Source of the DNA: Leptothoe spongobia TAU-MAC 1115 | Lineage (GTDB): Bacteria; Cyanobacteriota; Cyanobacteriia; Phormidesmidales; Phormidesmidaceae | Assembly: GCF_018739885.1 (NCBI RefSeq) | Contig: NZ_JADOES010000008.1 | Location: forward strand, 1-64,000 | Length of the DNA stretch: 64,000 bases | Direction: 5' to 3' | In this document: positions 8,456-19,603 of the stretch, piece by piece | Layout of the letters: the number at the start of each line of letters is the position of its first letter | How positions within the stretch are numbered: the first letter of the stretch is position 1 | Position numbers and translations under genes: made by a program | The notes under the pieces: model-generated | What the model saw: only the letters and a program-made list of their open reading frames with translations | Told to the model about the DNA's origin: nothing | Databases searched by the model: none

Positions 8456-9490
8456 CTAGTCTCCGTTGGTCACTGATGCAGCAACCTTTTGGTACTGCCC
8501 CTGAATATGCCCAATCACACCATTATCCACGGCCTCTTTGGACAGTCGGATAGCGTTAAAGATAGACGGAGCATTCGAGCTACCGTGACTAATGACAGCC
8601 ACACCGTTAACCCCTAACAGCAAGGCACCACCATGCTCAGCATGATCGAGACGTTGTTTAATGCGCTTGAGATTACCCTTAAGGATAAGCACCCCTAGCT
8701 TTCCTAAAATACCGCGTGGCAGCTCCTCACGGAGAATATTCATCGCGGCCTCACCAACAGCCTCAGCAAATTTCAACAACACATTGCCCACAAAGCCATC
8801 ACAGACAATCACATCAAAATTGCCCGAAAGCACGTCTCGCCCTTCAGCATTCCCCACAAAGTTGATTGCCGTTGAGTCACTCAAAGCCTGATGCACCTGA
8901 ACAGCAACATCATTTCCCTTACTGGGCTCTTCACCAATGTTGAGTAGACCGACACGGGGGTTGTGCGCTCCAAAGGCATACTCAGAATACACACTACCCA
9001 TGAGAGCAAACTGCTCCAAAAACTTAGGGCGACAATCAACATTGGCACCCACATCTAAAATTAAAACAGGCTTACCAGCTACCACAGTTGGGAAAACTGC
9101 ACCGATAGCAGGCCGATCGATACCCTTAATCCGACCTATACGTAAAAGAGCTGCTGCCATAGCCGCACCAGAATGACCAGCTGACACCACAGCATCAGCT
9201 CGCCCCTTTTTCACCATATCCATGGCAACATTGATCGATGCATTACGCTTTTTTCGCAGAGCGCTAAGTGGCTCTTCGTGCATCTCAATCGTGCCTTCTG
9301 CAGGAACAACCTCGATCCGACTTAGACTGTCAGGATCAGCTACAGAAGCCCTAATTTTGTCAGGATCGCCGACAAGCAAGATCTCAACATCTAGCTCTTC
9401 CCTTGCCCTAATAGCTCCAGCAACGATTTCGGCAGGTGCATAATCGCCCCCCATTGCATCAACTGCGATCCGCGCTTGAGTTAAGCCCAT
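8456..9490 (-). CDS. plsX: Phosphate acyltransferase PlsX
   Basis: PlsX makes acyl-phosphate from acyl-ACP, feeding glycerolipid synthesis. The N-terminal AVDAMGGDYAP and the later GHSGA and VCDGFVGNVLLKF blocks are diagnostic. The 344-residue length is typical. It is the first gene of the plsX-fabH-fabD-plsC cluster. The 182 bases upstream, shared with the end of rpaB, should hold the operon promoter; no clear consensus was picked out. Confidence 0.95.
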   Translation of the reverse strand: MGLTQARIAVDAMGGDYAPAEIVAGAIRAREELDVEILLVGDPDKIRASVADPDSLSRIEVVPAEGTIEMHEEPLSALRKKRNASINVAMDMVKKGRADAVVSAGHSGAAMAAALLRIGRIKGIDRPAIGAVFPTVVAGKPVLILDVGANVDCRPKFLEQFALMGSVYSEYAFGAHNPRVGLLNIGEEPSKGNDVAVQVHQALSDSTAINFVGNAEGRDVLSGNFDVIVCDGFVGNVLLKFAEAVGEAAMNILREELPRGILGKLGVLILKGNLKRIKQRLDHAEHGGALLLGVNGVAVISHGSSNAPSIFNAIRLSKEAVDNGVIGHIQGQYQKVAASVTNGD

Positions 9491-9672
9491 CGGATTGAAT
9501 CTATAGAAACTTTAAGAAATTCTATCAGACTGAAACCGATGTGAAGATTTACAACTGAGGTTTTCTGACAAAAGCTTAGGCTAAAGTTCCCAAATATCTG
9601 GCTCTTAGAACCGCACTCAGACATATATCTAGATACAGGCCATTTGAGCCAACTTAACCCCTGCAGCCTTAG

Positions 9673-10401
9673 CTACTCTTCACCAGGCTCAACGATACGT
9701 TGAAAAAGATAACCAGTACCCCGTGCAGTCAAAATTAGTTCAGGATTACTAGGATCATCTTCTAACTTGGCTCGCAGTCGAGAAATATGCACATCCACAA
9801 CCCGAGTATCAACATGACGTTCGGGAGTATAGCCCCAAACTTCCTGCAAAATTTCAGACCGAGAAAAGGGCTCACCGGAACGACTCACCAAAAGTTCCAA
9901 CAAGCTAAATTCCATTCCCGTTAGCCGGATACGTTCATCACCTTTATAGACTTGGCGCTTATTAGTATCAATTCTAATGTTATTGATGGTAATTACACCA
10001 GAACTAGGAATCCCGGAGGTACCCGTTTTTTCAACACGGCGCAGTACCGAACGAATTCTTGCTTCCAACTCCTTTGGAGAGAAAGGCTTGACTACATAGT
10101 CATCAGCACCTAATTCTAAGCCCGTAATACGATCCGCCACATCGCCAAGGGCCGTTAGCATAATGATAGGAATATCAGACTCTTTGCGTAGCTCTTGACA
10201 AACACCATAGCCGTCTAGCTTAGGCATCATCACATCGAGTACCACTAGGTCGGGAATCTCATGACGGAAGGTATCCAGAGCTTCTTCGCCATCAGCTGCA
10301 GTGACGACGTCGTAACCAATCATCGAAAGACGGGTTTCCAAAATACGACGAATACTAGCTTCGTCATCGACGACCAAGATTTTCTCTTTTACGCTTTCCA
10401 A
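9673..10401 (-). CDS. rpaB: OmpR-family response regulator RpaB
   Basis: The receiver domain (residues 1-120) has the acidic pair in LVVDDE, phosphoacceptor Asp56 in VVLDVMMP, and the conserved Thr and Lys in IIMLTA and VVKPFSP. The C-terminal winged-helix domain ends with HISRLRAKLEDDPSNPEL. The sequence corresponds to RpaB (Ycf27), the essential high-light regulator partnered with NblS/Hik33. The frame is open upstream to an ATG at 10500, but the conserved protein begins at ESVKEKILVVDDE. I therefore choose the TTG at 10401, preceded by TAGGAG about eleven bases upstream, giving 242 residues. It is divergent from radA. Confidence 0.92.
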   Translation of the reverse strand: MESVKEKILVVDDEASIRRILETRLSMIGYDVVTAADGEEALDTFRHEIPDLVVLDVMMPKLDGYGVCQELRKESDIPIIMLTALGDVADRITGLELGADDYVVKPFSPKELEARIRSVLRRVEKTGTSGIPSSGVITINNIRIDTNKRQVYKGDERIRLTGMEFSLLELLVSRSGEPFSRSEILQEVWGYTPERHVDTRVVDVHISRLRAKLEDDPSNPELILTARGTGYLFQRIVEPGEE

Positions 10402-10833
10402 AGTTTCTTGAACTCCTACATAACGGCGACGGCAGAAGACTTCGACCGTTGAAGGGAGGAGCAATGCCCTACTCCCTTGAAAAACCGACAGATTCACCAC
10501 GTTTAAAAAGTCTCAGACGCATGCCTAAAACGCTGTGATGAAAGGACTCCTGATTAAGGCTTTATTAGTTCTTATTAAAGATACCTAACATTGTATTGAT
10601 TTTTACAGGCTATGGTCTTTTATTGGTAAGGTTTTCAACGTTTCTTAAGGTTGTTCTTTAACAATCTAAAATTTGTAGGTTATCTTATCGGCATTTTTCG
10701 TATCGACAAGTTTTACACAGATTTACTTAAAGTAATTGATGTGGTGGGGATTATCTAACGACTGCTTTGACCTTTTTTCGCCTTTGGCAGTCTTTATCAT
10801 GGGATATATAGTTCATATGTTTTATGACTAGAC
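10402..10833. other. Divergent rpaB-radA regulatory region
   Basis: The AT-rich region between the chosen rpaB start and radA must hold the promoters of both genes. It contains the HLR1-like direct repeat at 10712-10729. Several A/T-rich -10-like boxes are present near radA (for example TATATA at about 10805), but none has a convincing -35 partner. Confidence 0.5.
10712..10729 (+). promoter_or_regulatory. Candidate HLR1 (RpaB-binding) direct repeat
   Basis: The sequence TTTACACAGATTTACTTA fits the HLR1 consensus of two (G/T)TTACA(T/A)(T/A) half-sites separated by two bases, with one deviation in each half. HLR1 is the known binding site of RpaB in cyanobacteria. Its position in the rpaB-radA intergenic region suggests autoregulation of rpaB, control of radA, or both. 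Confidence 0.5.
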
Positions 10834-12306
10834 ATGGCTAAAGCACGCTCGATTTATGTATGCAATGAATGCGGGGCAGAATCGCGGCAGTATTTTGGCA
10901 AATGTGCTGTGTGTGGCAGTTGGAACTCTCTTGTTGAACAGCTGGTAGAGCCGACATCGACCACCGTCCGCCCCGGCCGCAGTAGCAACAAACGGACAAA
11001 ACGACCCGAGAGCAAACCACGCCTCGCTAAAACATTTAGCCAGATTGCTGATCATCCTCAAACACGAATTGGATCTGGATATGGTGAACTTGATCGAGTC
11101 CTCGGGGGAGGAATTGTACCTGGTTCTCTCGTGCTTGTAGGTGGAGACCCTGGGATTGGCAAGTCTACCCTGCTATTGCAAACTGCCAATCAGTTGGCGG
11201 CGCAGGCTTCAGTGCTGTACGTATGTGCGGAAGAATCAGGCCAACAGGTAAAGTTGAGATCACAACGACTCGGCATTGATATTGGTCAGCAGCAGCAGCA
11301 GGGACAGGGGCAAACATTGACAACGGTGGGTAGTAGTGCCCAACCTAAATTCCCAGAATCTCTGTATCTTTTGGCCGAAACCGACCTCGAAATCATTCTC
11401 TCCGAACTGGAATCTCTCCGACCACGGGTAGCCGTGATCGATAGTATTCAGGCTTTGTTCTATAACCAACTCACCTCTGCACCAGGGTCCGTGTCTCAAG
11501 TACGTGAATGCACCTCAGCCCTGATGCAGCTGGCAAAGCGGGAGAATATTACACTGTTTATTGTGGGCCATGTCACCAAAGAGGGTGCCATTGCTGGTCC
11601 TAAGGTCTTAGAGCACCTAGTGGATACGGTGCTGTACTTTGAGGGAGATCGATTCGCCAGTCATCGATTACTACGCTCTGTTAAAAATCGCTTTGGGGCC
11701 ACCCATGAGTTAGGGGTGTTTGAAATGGTATCCCAGGGCTTGGCTGAGGTGCCTAATCCATCAGCTTTATTTATGGGTAACCGCGATGAGGCGGTGCCCG
11801 GTATTTCCACAATTGTGGCCTGTGAAGGTTCTCGCCCTTTGGTGGTCGAGTTGCAGTCGTTGGTGAGTCCCACCAGTTACAGCTCTCCCCGGCGTTCAGC
11901 CACAGGAATTGAATACAATCGATTACTTCAGATTTTGGCCGTGCTAGAAAAACGGGTGGGCATTCCCCTCTCTAAGCTGGATGCCTATGTGGCCTCGTCG
12001 GGAGGATTGAGCGTGGGGGAACCGGCGGCGGATTTGGGAATCGCCATTGCTGTGGCAGCTAGCTTTCGCGATCGCATCGTTGATCCAGCGTTAGTTCTCA
12101 TCGGCGAAGTTGGACTGGGGGGACAAGTCCGATCCGTCTCCCAGATAGAGCTGCGGCTAAAGGAAGCGGCCAAGCTTGGATTTAAGCGAGCACTGATACC
12201 AAAAGGTCAGAAAATTCAAGGGCTGCCCATGGAGATTACTGAAGTAGGCAGAGTAGTAGATGCGATTGCAACAGCCCTCGCCTTTCAGATGGATACAGAC
12301 GAGTGA
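10834..12306 (+). CDS. radA: DNA repair protein RadA
   Basis: RadA (Sms) is a RecA-like helicase that extends recombination intermediates. The N-terminal C4 zinc finger uses Cys10, Cys13, Cys24 and Cys27. Walker A GDPGIGKST is at 104-112, the RadA signature KNRFG follows, and the C-terminal Lon-like domain contains DAYVASSGGLSVGEPAADLG. A short Gln-rich insertion (QQQQQGQGQ) interrupts the ATPase core. The length of 490 is near the family norm. The gene is divergent from rpaB and 20 bases upstream of the MscS-type channel gene, probably one transcript. Confidence 0.95.
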   Translation: MAKARSIYVCNECGAESRQYFGKCAVCGSWNSLVEQLVEPTSTTVRPGRSSNKRTKRPESKPRLAKTFSQIADHPQTRIGSGYGELDRVLGGGIVPGSLVLVGGDPGIGKSTLLLQTANQLAAQASVLYVCAEESGQQVKLRSQRLGIDIGQQQQQGQGQTLTTVGSSAQPKFPESLYLLAETDLEIILSELESLRPRVAVIDSIQALFYNQLTSAPGSVSQVRECTSALMQLAKRENITLFIVGHVTKEGAIAGPKVLEHLVDTVLYFEGDRFASHRLLRSVKNRFGATHELGVFEMVSQGLAEVPNPSALFMGNRDEAVPGISTIVACEGSRPLVVELQSLVSPTSYSSPRRSATGIEYNRLLQILAVLEKRVGIPLSKLDAYVASSGGLSVGEPAADLGIAIAVAASFRDRIVDPALVLIGEVGLGGQVRSVSQIELRLKEAAKLGFKRALIPKGQKIQGLPMEITEVGRVVDAIATALAFQMDTDE

Positions 12307-12326
12307 GCCCTTGAATTTCTGCCCCC

Positions 12327-13784
12327 ATGTCAGAACTATTTTCAGATATTTTTCAAAAGCTTGGCGACCTGTTCGACATCAAACTGTTGGATTTAGGTAA
12401 CACGACAGTAACCCCCAAGCTATTAGTCAGTTTGCTAATCTGGCTAATCCTCATTTCCTTCATCATTGGGTTAGTCAAACGCTTTCTCAAACGGCATCTA
12501 TTAGTAGGCATTGACGCCAATAATCGCGAAGCAATTGCCACGTTGGTGAGCTACGTCGTAGGGGTGATCACCATCTTTATTGCCATCCAATACACCGGTA
12601 TAAACCTCAGCTCATTGGGGATTATCCTAGGTGGCTTGGGGGTTGGTATTGGATTTGGTCTACAACATATTGCTGATGACTTTATTAGTGGCCTGATTTT
12701 GTTATTTGAGCGCACCCTCAAGGTTAATGACCTGATTGAACTAGATGACTATCGATTTCAGGGCTTAGTCGGGCGTATTGTCGAAGTCAACCTCCGCTCG
12801 ACCATCATTCGTACCCTCGACGATGGGGATGTGGTCATTCCCAACAGCGAGCTGATTAATAATCGTGTTCTAAATTGGAGTCACCGCACATCGATTGCTC
12901 GCCTCAAAATTCCGGTAGGCGTATCCTACGACAGCGATCCTATTCTAGTCACAGAACTCCTGCTCAAATCCGCGTATATGGAGCCAGCAGTATGCGATAA
13001 ACCCATGCCCAAAGCTATGTTTCTAGCCTTTGGTGAAGACTCTCTACAATTTGAACTGTGGGTTTGGATTGATGTGCACAAACGCTTCGATATTCAAAGT
13101 TCGCTCCACTTCGCCATTGAATACAATCTGCGACAGTACAACATCGAAATTGCCTTTCCCCAAAGGGATGTGTGGATTCGTAATTTAGCCCCCCAAGGCC
13201 TTGGAGACATGAGGCCCCCCTTCTTTAACCGACAAATTGCCTTTGAGCATCACCGACCTGCTATTCCCAAACAAACCACCCTCAAAGACATGCTACGCCA
13301 GGTCAGCTATTTTGCTAACTTTAGTGATTTAGAAATCCGTCAGCTGATTGAGATTGGCCATCGTCAACGGAGTCAAACAGGAACTACACTTTTCCATGAA
13401 GGGGACGCAGGCAACTCGTTTTACATTTTGCTAGAAGGTAAAATTGATATTTTGGCCGAAAAGCTGAACCGTCATTTGGCCACACTCGAACCCGGTCAAT
13501 TCTTTGGAGAAGTAGCACTACTCCTAGGAGTTCCGCGTACTGCCATGGCACGGGTAGCAGAAGATGCTCTGCTATTTGTCATCAACCAGCCTAGCTTCTC
13601 CGATCTCCTCAGACGCTACCCCGACCTATCTAACCAAGTTGTGCAAGCCATGGCACAACATCGTGATGAGCTAGCCCAACGCCAGCGTGAAATGCGCGCC
13701 CTTAACCTAGTTGATTCCAGTGAAGACGATGCTAATCCAGTCATCTGGGCTAGAAAACGTCTTAAACGTATGTTCGATTTATAG
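12327..13784 (+). CDS. MscS-family mechanosensitive channel with C-terminal cyclic-nucleotide-binding domain
   Basis: About three N-terminal membrane segments lead to the pore-lining helix GGLGVGIGFGLQHIADD, then the MscS beta domain (GRIVEVNLRSTIIRT, VVIPNSELI). A cyclic-nucleotide-binding domain follows from about residue 325 to 450, with FFGEVALLLGVPRTAM as its phosphate-binding cassette, including the Arg that normally contacts the cyclic phosphate. This is the bCNG architecture, an MscS channel gated or tuned by cAMP or cGMP rather than simple tension. The 485-residue protein ends in a charged coiled tail. Co-transcription with radA is likely from spacing but has no obvious functional logic. 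Confidence 0.88.
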   Translation: MSELFSDIFQKLGDLFDIKLLDLGNTTVTPKLLVSLLIWLILISFIIGLVKRFLKRHLLVGIDANNREAIATLVSYVVGVITIFIAIQYTGINLSSLGIILGGLGVGIGFGLQHIADDFISGLILLFERTLKVNDLIELDDYRFQGLVGRIVEVNLRSTIIRTLDDGDVVIPNSELINNRVLNWSHRTSIARLKIPVGVSYDSDPILVTELLLKSAYMEPAVCDKPMPKAMFLAFGEDSLQFELWVWIDVHKRFDIQSSLHFAIEYNLRQYNIEIAFPQRDVWIRNLAPQGLGDMRPPFFNRQIAFEHHRPAIPKQTTLKDMLRQVSYFANFSDLEIRQLIEIGHRQRSQTGTTLFHEGDAGNSFYILLEGKIDILAEKLNRHLATLEPGQFFGEVALLLGVPRTAMARVAEDALLFVINQPSFSDLLRRYPDLSNQVVQAMAQHRDELAQRQREMRALNLVDSSEDDANPVIWARKRLKRMFDL

Positions 13785-13797
13785 CTATGCGCTAAAT

Positions 13798-14304
13798 TTA
13801 ACGGTGTAGCTTAATTTTGGCAGTCACATACCAGGGCCACTGATAATGCTCAGCAATTAGCCACAATACGATCCCAGCATGAGCCAATAGTGTAGCGACC
13901 GTCCAAATCAGAGAAAACTGATTTAGTCCAGCATTATCGATGGGGGGGAACATGTAATTCGAAGCAATCACCAATAGGGCAGGCAAACAGGCAATTGCTA
14001 ATGCAAAGCTCCAAACAACCGCCGTCACATGACCATCAGGACGCTGATTATGCCGCCACCGCTCCCCCGTCCAAAACCAGACCAATGGCTGAACACCGTC
14101 GACCATTTGGAGTGATTGAGCATCCAGATTAGCGGTAAAAATATGTCGACAAAAGCTGCAAGCGAATGCATCGGTCAAGGTAAGCACCGATAACTCACCA
14201 TGACCACACACGGGACATGTGTAGGTATCGTCATAATTTAATGTACGCAGCGAGCTGCCAGACGACAGCTCAGGGGCCGACAAAGAATGACGCTGGTGAC
14301 TCAT
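13798..14304 (-). CDS. Zinc-ribbon membrane protein, cyanobacterial hypothetical
   Basis: The 168-residue protein has an N-terminal zinc ribbon with two CxxC pairs, Cys30/Cys33 (TCPVCGHGE) and Cys49/Cys52 (CSFCRHIF). A WFWTGERWR segment and two hydrophobic helices follow at about residues 95-117 and 130-153. The ribbon probably faces the cytoplasm. Its stop codon is only 13 bases from that of the channel gene in convergent orientation. Function is unknown; no named family was recognised. Confidence 0.65.
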   Translation of the reverse strand: MSHQRHSLSAPELSSGSSLRTLNYDDTYTCPVCGHGELSVLTLTDAFACSFCRHIFTANLDAQSLQMVDGVQPLVWFWTGERWRHNQRPDGHVTAVVWSFALAIACLPALLVIASNYMFPPIDNAGLNQFSLIWTVATLLAHAGIVLWLIAEHYQWPWYVTAKIKLHR

Positions 14305-14531
14305 GAAACAGATACAAAATGGCTACTGTCCCCCAACGTATGCGTTTTTAGAAGCCAAAGAATCGAATATGCTGCTTTTCTTAACACAGCCTAGGGTGTT
14401 TAAGTAACGAGACTTAACACACTAGGCCAAATTCATTAGCTCTAAGCATAAACGACATCATATGACACAGGCAGCTAAACCAAGCCGCTACTAAAGCATC
14501 CCATTAGGCAGCTTAGGTGCAACCCTGAAAG

Positions 14532-14741
14532 CTATTGGCATCCCATAGCCTTAAGATGCAGCAGCAAGGCATCTGCTTCAGCTTGTAAATGCAAAATCTC
14601 AACTTGGATATCGGGCTGATAAGGATAGCGCTTAAGCTCAGCCAAATAGATTTTTTTATTATCAGACGCTGGCTGAGTTTCGCGGATAGAAGCGCTCATA
14701 CCCAACACAGAAGTAGTCTTGGTTTCGGAAACAGTTTTCAT
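14532..14741 (-). CDS. Short conserved cyanobacterial protein
   Basis: A 69-residue protein whose C-terminal half (RYPYQPDIQVEILHLQAEAD) predicts one amphipathic helix and resembles a short protein widespread in cyanobacteria. The N-terminal 30 residues are Ser/Thr-rich and probably disordered. No membrane segment or catalytic motif is visible. It stands alone between gaps of about 230 and 490 bases. Function unknown. Confidence 0.55.
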   Translation of the reverse strand: MKTVSETKTTSVLGMSASIRETQPASDNKKIYLAELKRYPYQPDIQVEILHLQAEADALLLHLKAMGCQ

Positions 14742-15232
14742 ATTTATGCAGCTAGTAATGCCGTTGCTGAATTATGGAGATGAACAGCCATGCCATCGTC
14801 ACCATTTATTAGGACTTGACACAGTAGCACACTCCGAAACGAGCAACGCCCTAGTTAATAGCTACTTTATCAAGTAGCATCGAAATATTAACCCAAAAGT
14901 TCCCATCATATCTTAATTAAAAGATACCAATATTTAATCTGTCCCTCATTTTTTCCTATATATAACGAATTTGCTATTTTTTAATCTCTCGATTAAGAAA
15001 GCTCAAATCCAATGGGAACAAGGCTTTTAACAGTCTGAATAAAGGCCCCACAAAAAAATTCTACGACTGAGACAACATCCTGCCCCTAAAAATTTTAGAG
15101 GAGCTTGGCAAACGGTAAACGAATGACATTAGAACTAGAGCGACGCCCAACTCCTATATGAAAGTTAGGAAAATAGAGTAAATATTCCGGGCTGAACAGA
15201 TTAACGACTATTTTACGAAAGACATAGAGTGC
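14742..15232. other. Non-coding AT-rich gap
   Basis: These 491 bases lie upstream of the short gene at 14532-14741 and downstream of the coiled-coil gene at 15233-15706. No convincing gene, tRNA, strong terminator or repeat was seen; only short open frames without ribosome-binding sites occur. Confidence 0.5.
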
Positions 15233-15706
15233 TTATTCGATGGAACTGCCAGTTTCTGTCTGAGAAGTGGGAGATTTGGCAATTAGGTCAATGGTATCCC
15301 CTAGTGCTGTAGTTAGATTTTGACGAGTTTCCTCATGAGCCGCTTGCTCAGATTTCAGAGCACTAGAGAGCTGATCACATAGAGTAAGGGCATTCGCCAA
15401 TTGAGAGCGTAGCTCAGAAACTGACTCTACCTGCTCTGTCTGGGCCAATATCTGCTCCAAATTACGAGATGGCTCACCTTGGCTAGGAGTCTGTTTAAAT
15501 AGCTCTAACTCATTCGCTAAGGCTCGAATCCGCATTTGGCTCCTTTCCGAATCATTGCGACGTTGTTCAGACTCGGACTCGTATAACCTGCGCCAGTTTG
15601 CAGCACTTGCATAGGCCTGATCACGTTCCTGGCCAAGCGTCTGCAACTGCTGCTGCAACGTTTGAATCTCCGCTAGCCACTGGGATACCTCGTTGACCAT
15701 GGGCAC
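15233..15706 (-). CDS. Coiled-coil protein, hypothetical
   Basis: The 157-residue protein is almost entirely predicted helix with heptad-like runs such as LQQQLQTLGQERDQA and LRSQLANALTLCDQL, broken by a flexible segment near residue 75. It is Glu/Gln-rich and lacks membrane segments or a signal peptide. It lies downstream of atpC on the same strand, but a strong terminator at 15790-15809 separates them, so it probably has its own promoter. Function unknown. Confidence 0.6.
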   Translation of the reverse strand: MPMVNEVSQWLAEIQTLQQQLQTLGQERDQAYASAANWRRLYESESEQRRNDSERSQMRIRALANELELFKQTPSQGEPSRNLEQILAQTEQVESVSELRSQLANALTLCDQLSSALKSEQAAHEETRQNLTTALGDTIDLIAKSPTSQTETGSSIE

Positions 15707-15781
15707 TGTCTTTGACGGTTGACTAACGTACAGGATATAGCCTTTTCCAAAAAAGGGAAAATAAGATTGCGATTTATTGGC

Positions 15782-15809
15782 AAAAAAAAGGCAGTGTCAT
15801 GACACTGCC
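15782..15809 (-). terminator. Terminator of the atp operon
   Basis: The perfect palindrome GGCAGTGTCATGACACTGCC at 15790-15809 is followed on the minus strand by eight Us. It lies about 50 bases beyond the gamma-subunit stop codon and marks the end of the operon. Confidence 0.9.
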
Positions 15810-15856
15810 AAAATATATGGGGTTAAAAACTTAGAACAACTCGACCAAGGAGCAGC

Positions 15857-16801
15857 TTATCCTAGAGCTGCTGCACCACCTACGACCTCAAGAATCTCTT
15901 GGGTAATGGCCGCCTGACGAGCCTTGTTGTAATCCAGTGTCAGCGTTTTAACTAAATCACTAGCATTATCACTAGCATTGTTCATCGCTGTCATCCGGGC
16001 AGCGAGCTCGCTAGCGGCTGACTCTTGCAGAGAACGCAAAATCTGATTGTTGAGATACAACGGCAGCAGAGCATCCAAGATTTGAACCGGATCCTGTTCA
16101 AAAATCATCTCCTGGGGAAGTTGTTTTTGTTCAGTTTCAACATCATCGCGTTCTACCCTAAACTGTCCACCACGACTCGTTAAGCGGAAAACTTCATCTT
16201 CCTTATCGAGGCCTTCTGGGTTTAAGGGTAGTAGGGTCTGAGTCACCGGTCGAGAACTCACCAAGGAGACAAACTTTGTAAAGATCAGCTCTACACGATC
16301 AACCTCTTCCGACAAGAATAGGGAAAGGGCCTGATCAGCAATCTTAGACGCTTCTTCAGATGTGGGAATCTGTTCCAAGCCTACAAAAGTTTTATCAATG
16401 GGATAGTCCCGCCTCTGAAAATACTGAGTCGCTTTACGGCCAATCAGAATCATCTGATAGCCAATACCAGCTGCTTTCAGCTCTTTAGCACGATTTTCAG
16501 CCCGACGAATAATGTTGGCGTTATAGCCACCGCACAGACCGCGATCGGCAGAAATAACAACCAAGCCCACATTTTTGACTTCGCGCTGTTTCAGTAGAGG
16601 TAAGTCTGCCTCTTCAAACCTTAGGCGAGTTTGAAGACCGTAAAATACTTGAGCTAAGCGGTCAGCAAAGGGACGGGTCGCCTCTACTTGCTCCTGGGCG
16701 CGGCGCACTTTGGCAGCAGCCACCAGACGCATTGCTTCGGTAATTTTACGAGTGTTTTTGACCGAACTGATGCGGTCACGAATAAATTTGAGATTAGCCA
16801 T
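15857..16801 (-). CDS. atpG: ATP synthase gamma subunit
   Basis: The central rotor shaft of F1 (called atpC in cyanobacteria). The N-terminus [20 protein letters not shown] and the C-terminus [19 protein letters not shown] are both highly conserved. At 314 residues it includes the extra internal segment (about 195-235) found in photosynthetic gamma subunits. The redox-active cysteine pair of the chloroplast protein is absent, as in other cyanobacteria. It is the last gene of the operon. Confidence 0.97.
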   Translation of the reverse strand: MANLKFIRDRISSVKNTRKITEAMRLVAAAKVRRAQEQVEATRPFADRLAQVFYGLQTRLRFEEADLPLLKQREVKNVGLVVISADRGLCGGYNANIIRRAENRAKELKAAGIGYQMILIGRKATQYFQRRDYPIDKTFVGLEQIPTSEEASKIADQALSLFLSEEVDRVELIFTKFVSLVSSRPVTQTLLPLNPEGLDKEDEVFRLTSRGGQFRVERDDVETEQKQLPQEMIFEQDPVQILDALLPLYLNNQILRSLQESAASELAARMTAMNNASDNASDLVKTLTLDYNKARQAAITQEILEVVGGAAALG

Positions 16802-16871
16802 ATGCGTTATCTATGGCCAGTCCCCCCAGATACACGAACAACGTTCTCCAGAGGGAATTGGCCAATCCCTC

Positions 16872-18449
<1,578 letters not shown>

Positions 18450-19007
18450 TTAGGCAGGACTGTTGAGGAGCAAACTAATGCGCCGTAATTGCCCCCGTAA
18501 GCTGGCGTCAACCACTTGAGAGCCGACCTTGATAACAACACCACCAATTAATTCCGGATCGAGACTGGTTGATAAGTCAACCTGACTTGCACCCGTCATA
18601 GCAAGCACCTTCTGGCGAATTTCTTCTTTCTGGTGATCAGATAGAGCCACAGCAGAAGTAACCTCTGCCAAAACTGCCTTATTCAGTTGCCGCAACAGTT
18701 CTTGATATTGGGCACAGATACGCACTAGAAATGGGATACGCCCCCGATCCACGAGAAACTTCAGAAAGTTGAGCATCGTTGGATGAACCTGCTCACCCGC
18801 GAGTTGCATCAAAACATTCTTTTTAATATCAGGATTAATGATCGGATTCTCAAGCAATTGGCCGAGGTCAGGAGAAACTGACAACAATTCAGTGAGAAAA
18901 GATGCATCCTGCCCAAAACGATCAGTCAGATCGTTTGATTGAGCGACAGACAACAAGGCCTGCGCATAGGGGCTTACAATGCCCTCAATCACAACACTAT
19001 CTTTCAC
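18450..19007 (-). CDS. atpH: ATP synthase delta subunit
   Basis: The stator subunit joining the b/b' stalk to the top of F1 (atpD in cyanobacterial naming). The 185-residue sequence has the family's YAQALLSVA start and a C-terminal DPELIGGVVIKVGSQVVDAS block. Its start codon overlaps the atpF stop by four bases (ATGA), indicating translational coupling. Confidence 0.95.
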   Translation of the reverse strand: MKDSVVIEGIVSPYAQALLSVAQSNDLTDRFGQDASFLTELLSVSPDLGQLLENPIINPDIKKNVLMQLAGEQVHPTMLNFLKFLVDRGRIPFLVRICAQYQELLRQLNKAVLAEVTSAVALSDHQKEEIRQKVLAMTGASQVDLSTSLDPELIGGVVIKVGSQVVDASLRGQLRRISLLLNSPA

Positions 19008-19537
19008 AGACGACCTCCCAACAAAGCAATACTTTGATCAATTAACCTCTGCTGTAAGGCGTTATCCATTTGAGATCTCAGTTGGCTCTCTACTTTATTG
19101 ATAGCCAATGCCGAAACCCGCTGACGTAACTCCGACAAAACACGATCTCTCTGAGAAGAAAGGTCACGAGCAGCCTCATCCTGCATGCGTTTAACGTCAC
19201 GAACAGCCTGAGCCAATATCTCTTCACGAGCAGCCTGAGCAGACTTTTCAGCCTCTGCTTTGATCTTAGCTGCCATTGATTGCGCTTGCGCGAGATTCTC
19301 TTTTTGTTTGGACAAGGCTAATGTTGCTTCTCGTTGACGCTTTTCAGCATCTTGGATAGCGGATTGAATCGCCTGTTGGCGATCAGCCATAATCTGACCA
19401 AAAAAACTTCGACCGAAGTAAATCAGTAATGCGATCAGAATGGTGAGGTTAATCAGGTTGGTCTCTATAATGTCGAAATTAAGACCAAAGCCGCCTTCCT
19501 CGGTAGCCAATAGAAAAAAGGTTCCAACCATATTCAT
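19004..19537 (-). CDS. atpF: ATP synthase b subunit
   Basis: Peripheral-stalk subunit with one N-terminal membrane helix (INLTILIALLIYFGRSFF, about residues 30-48) and a long Gln/Ala/Glu-rich coiled coil. An extra 25-residue leader (MVGTFFLLATEEGGFGLNF) precedes the helix, typical of the cyanobacterial b form. It pairs with b' encoded just upstream. Confidence 0.95.
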   Translation of the reverse strand: MNMVGTFFLLATEEGGFGLNFDIIETNLINLTILIALLIYFGRSFFGQIMADRQQAIQSAIQDAEKRQREATLALSKQKENLAQAQSMAAKIKAEAEKSAQAAREEILAQAVRDVKRMQDEAARDLSSQRDRVLSELRQRVSALAINKVESQLRSQMDNALQQRLIDQSIALLGGRL

Positions 19538-19603
19538 AACTGCGCCAATAATCCTAAAACTTGCAGCATTGATTCCAAAACAAGCAGAGGAGCTGTCTAG
19601 AAA

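Noticed and set aside
15782..15809. Perfect palindrome after atpC considered as an operator
   Set aside because: The U-tract on the operon strand makes it an ordinary terminator.
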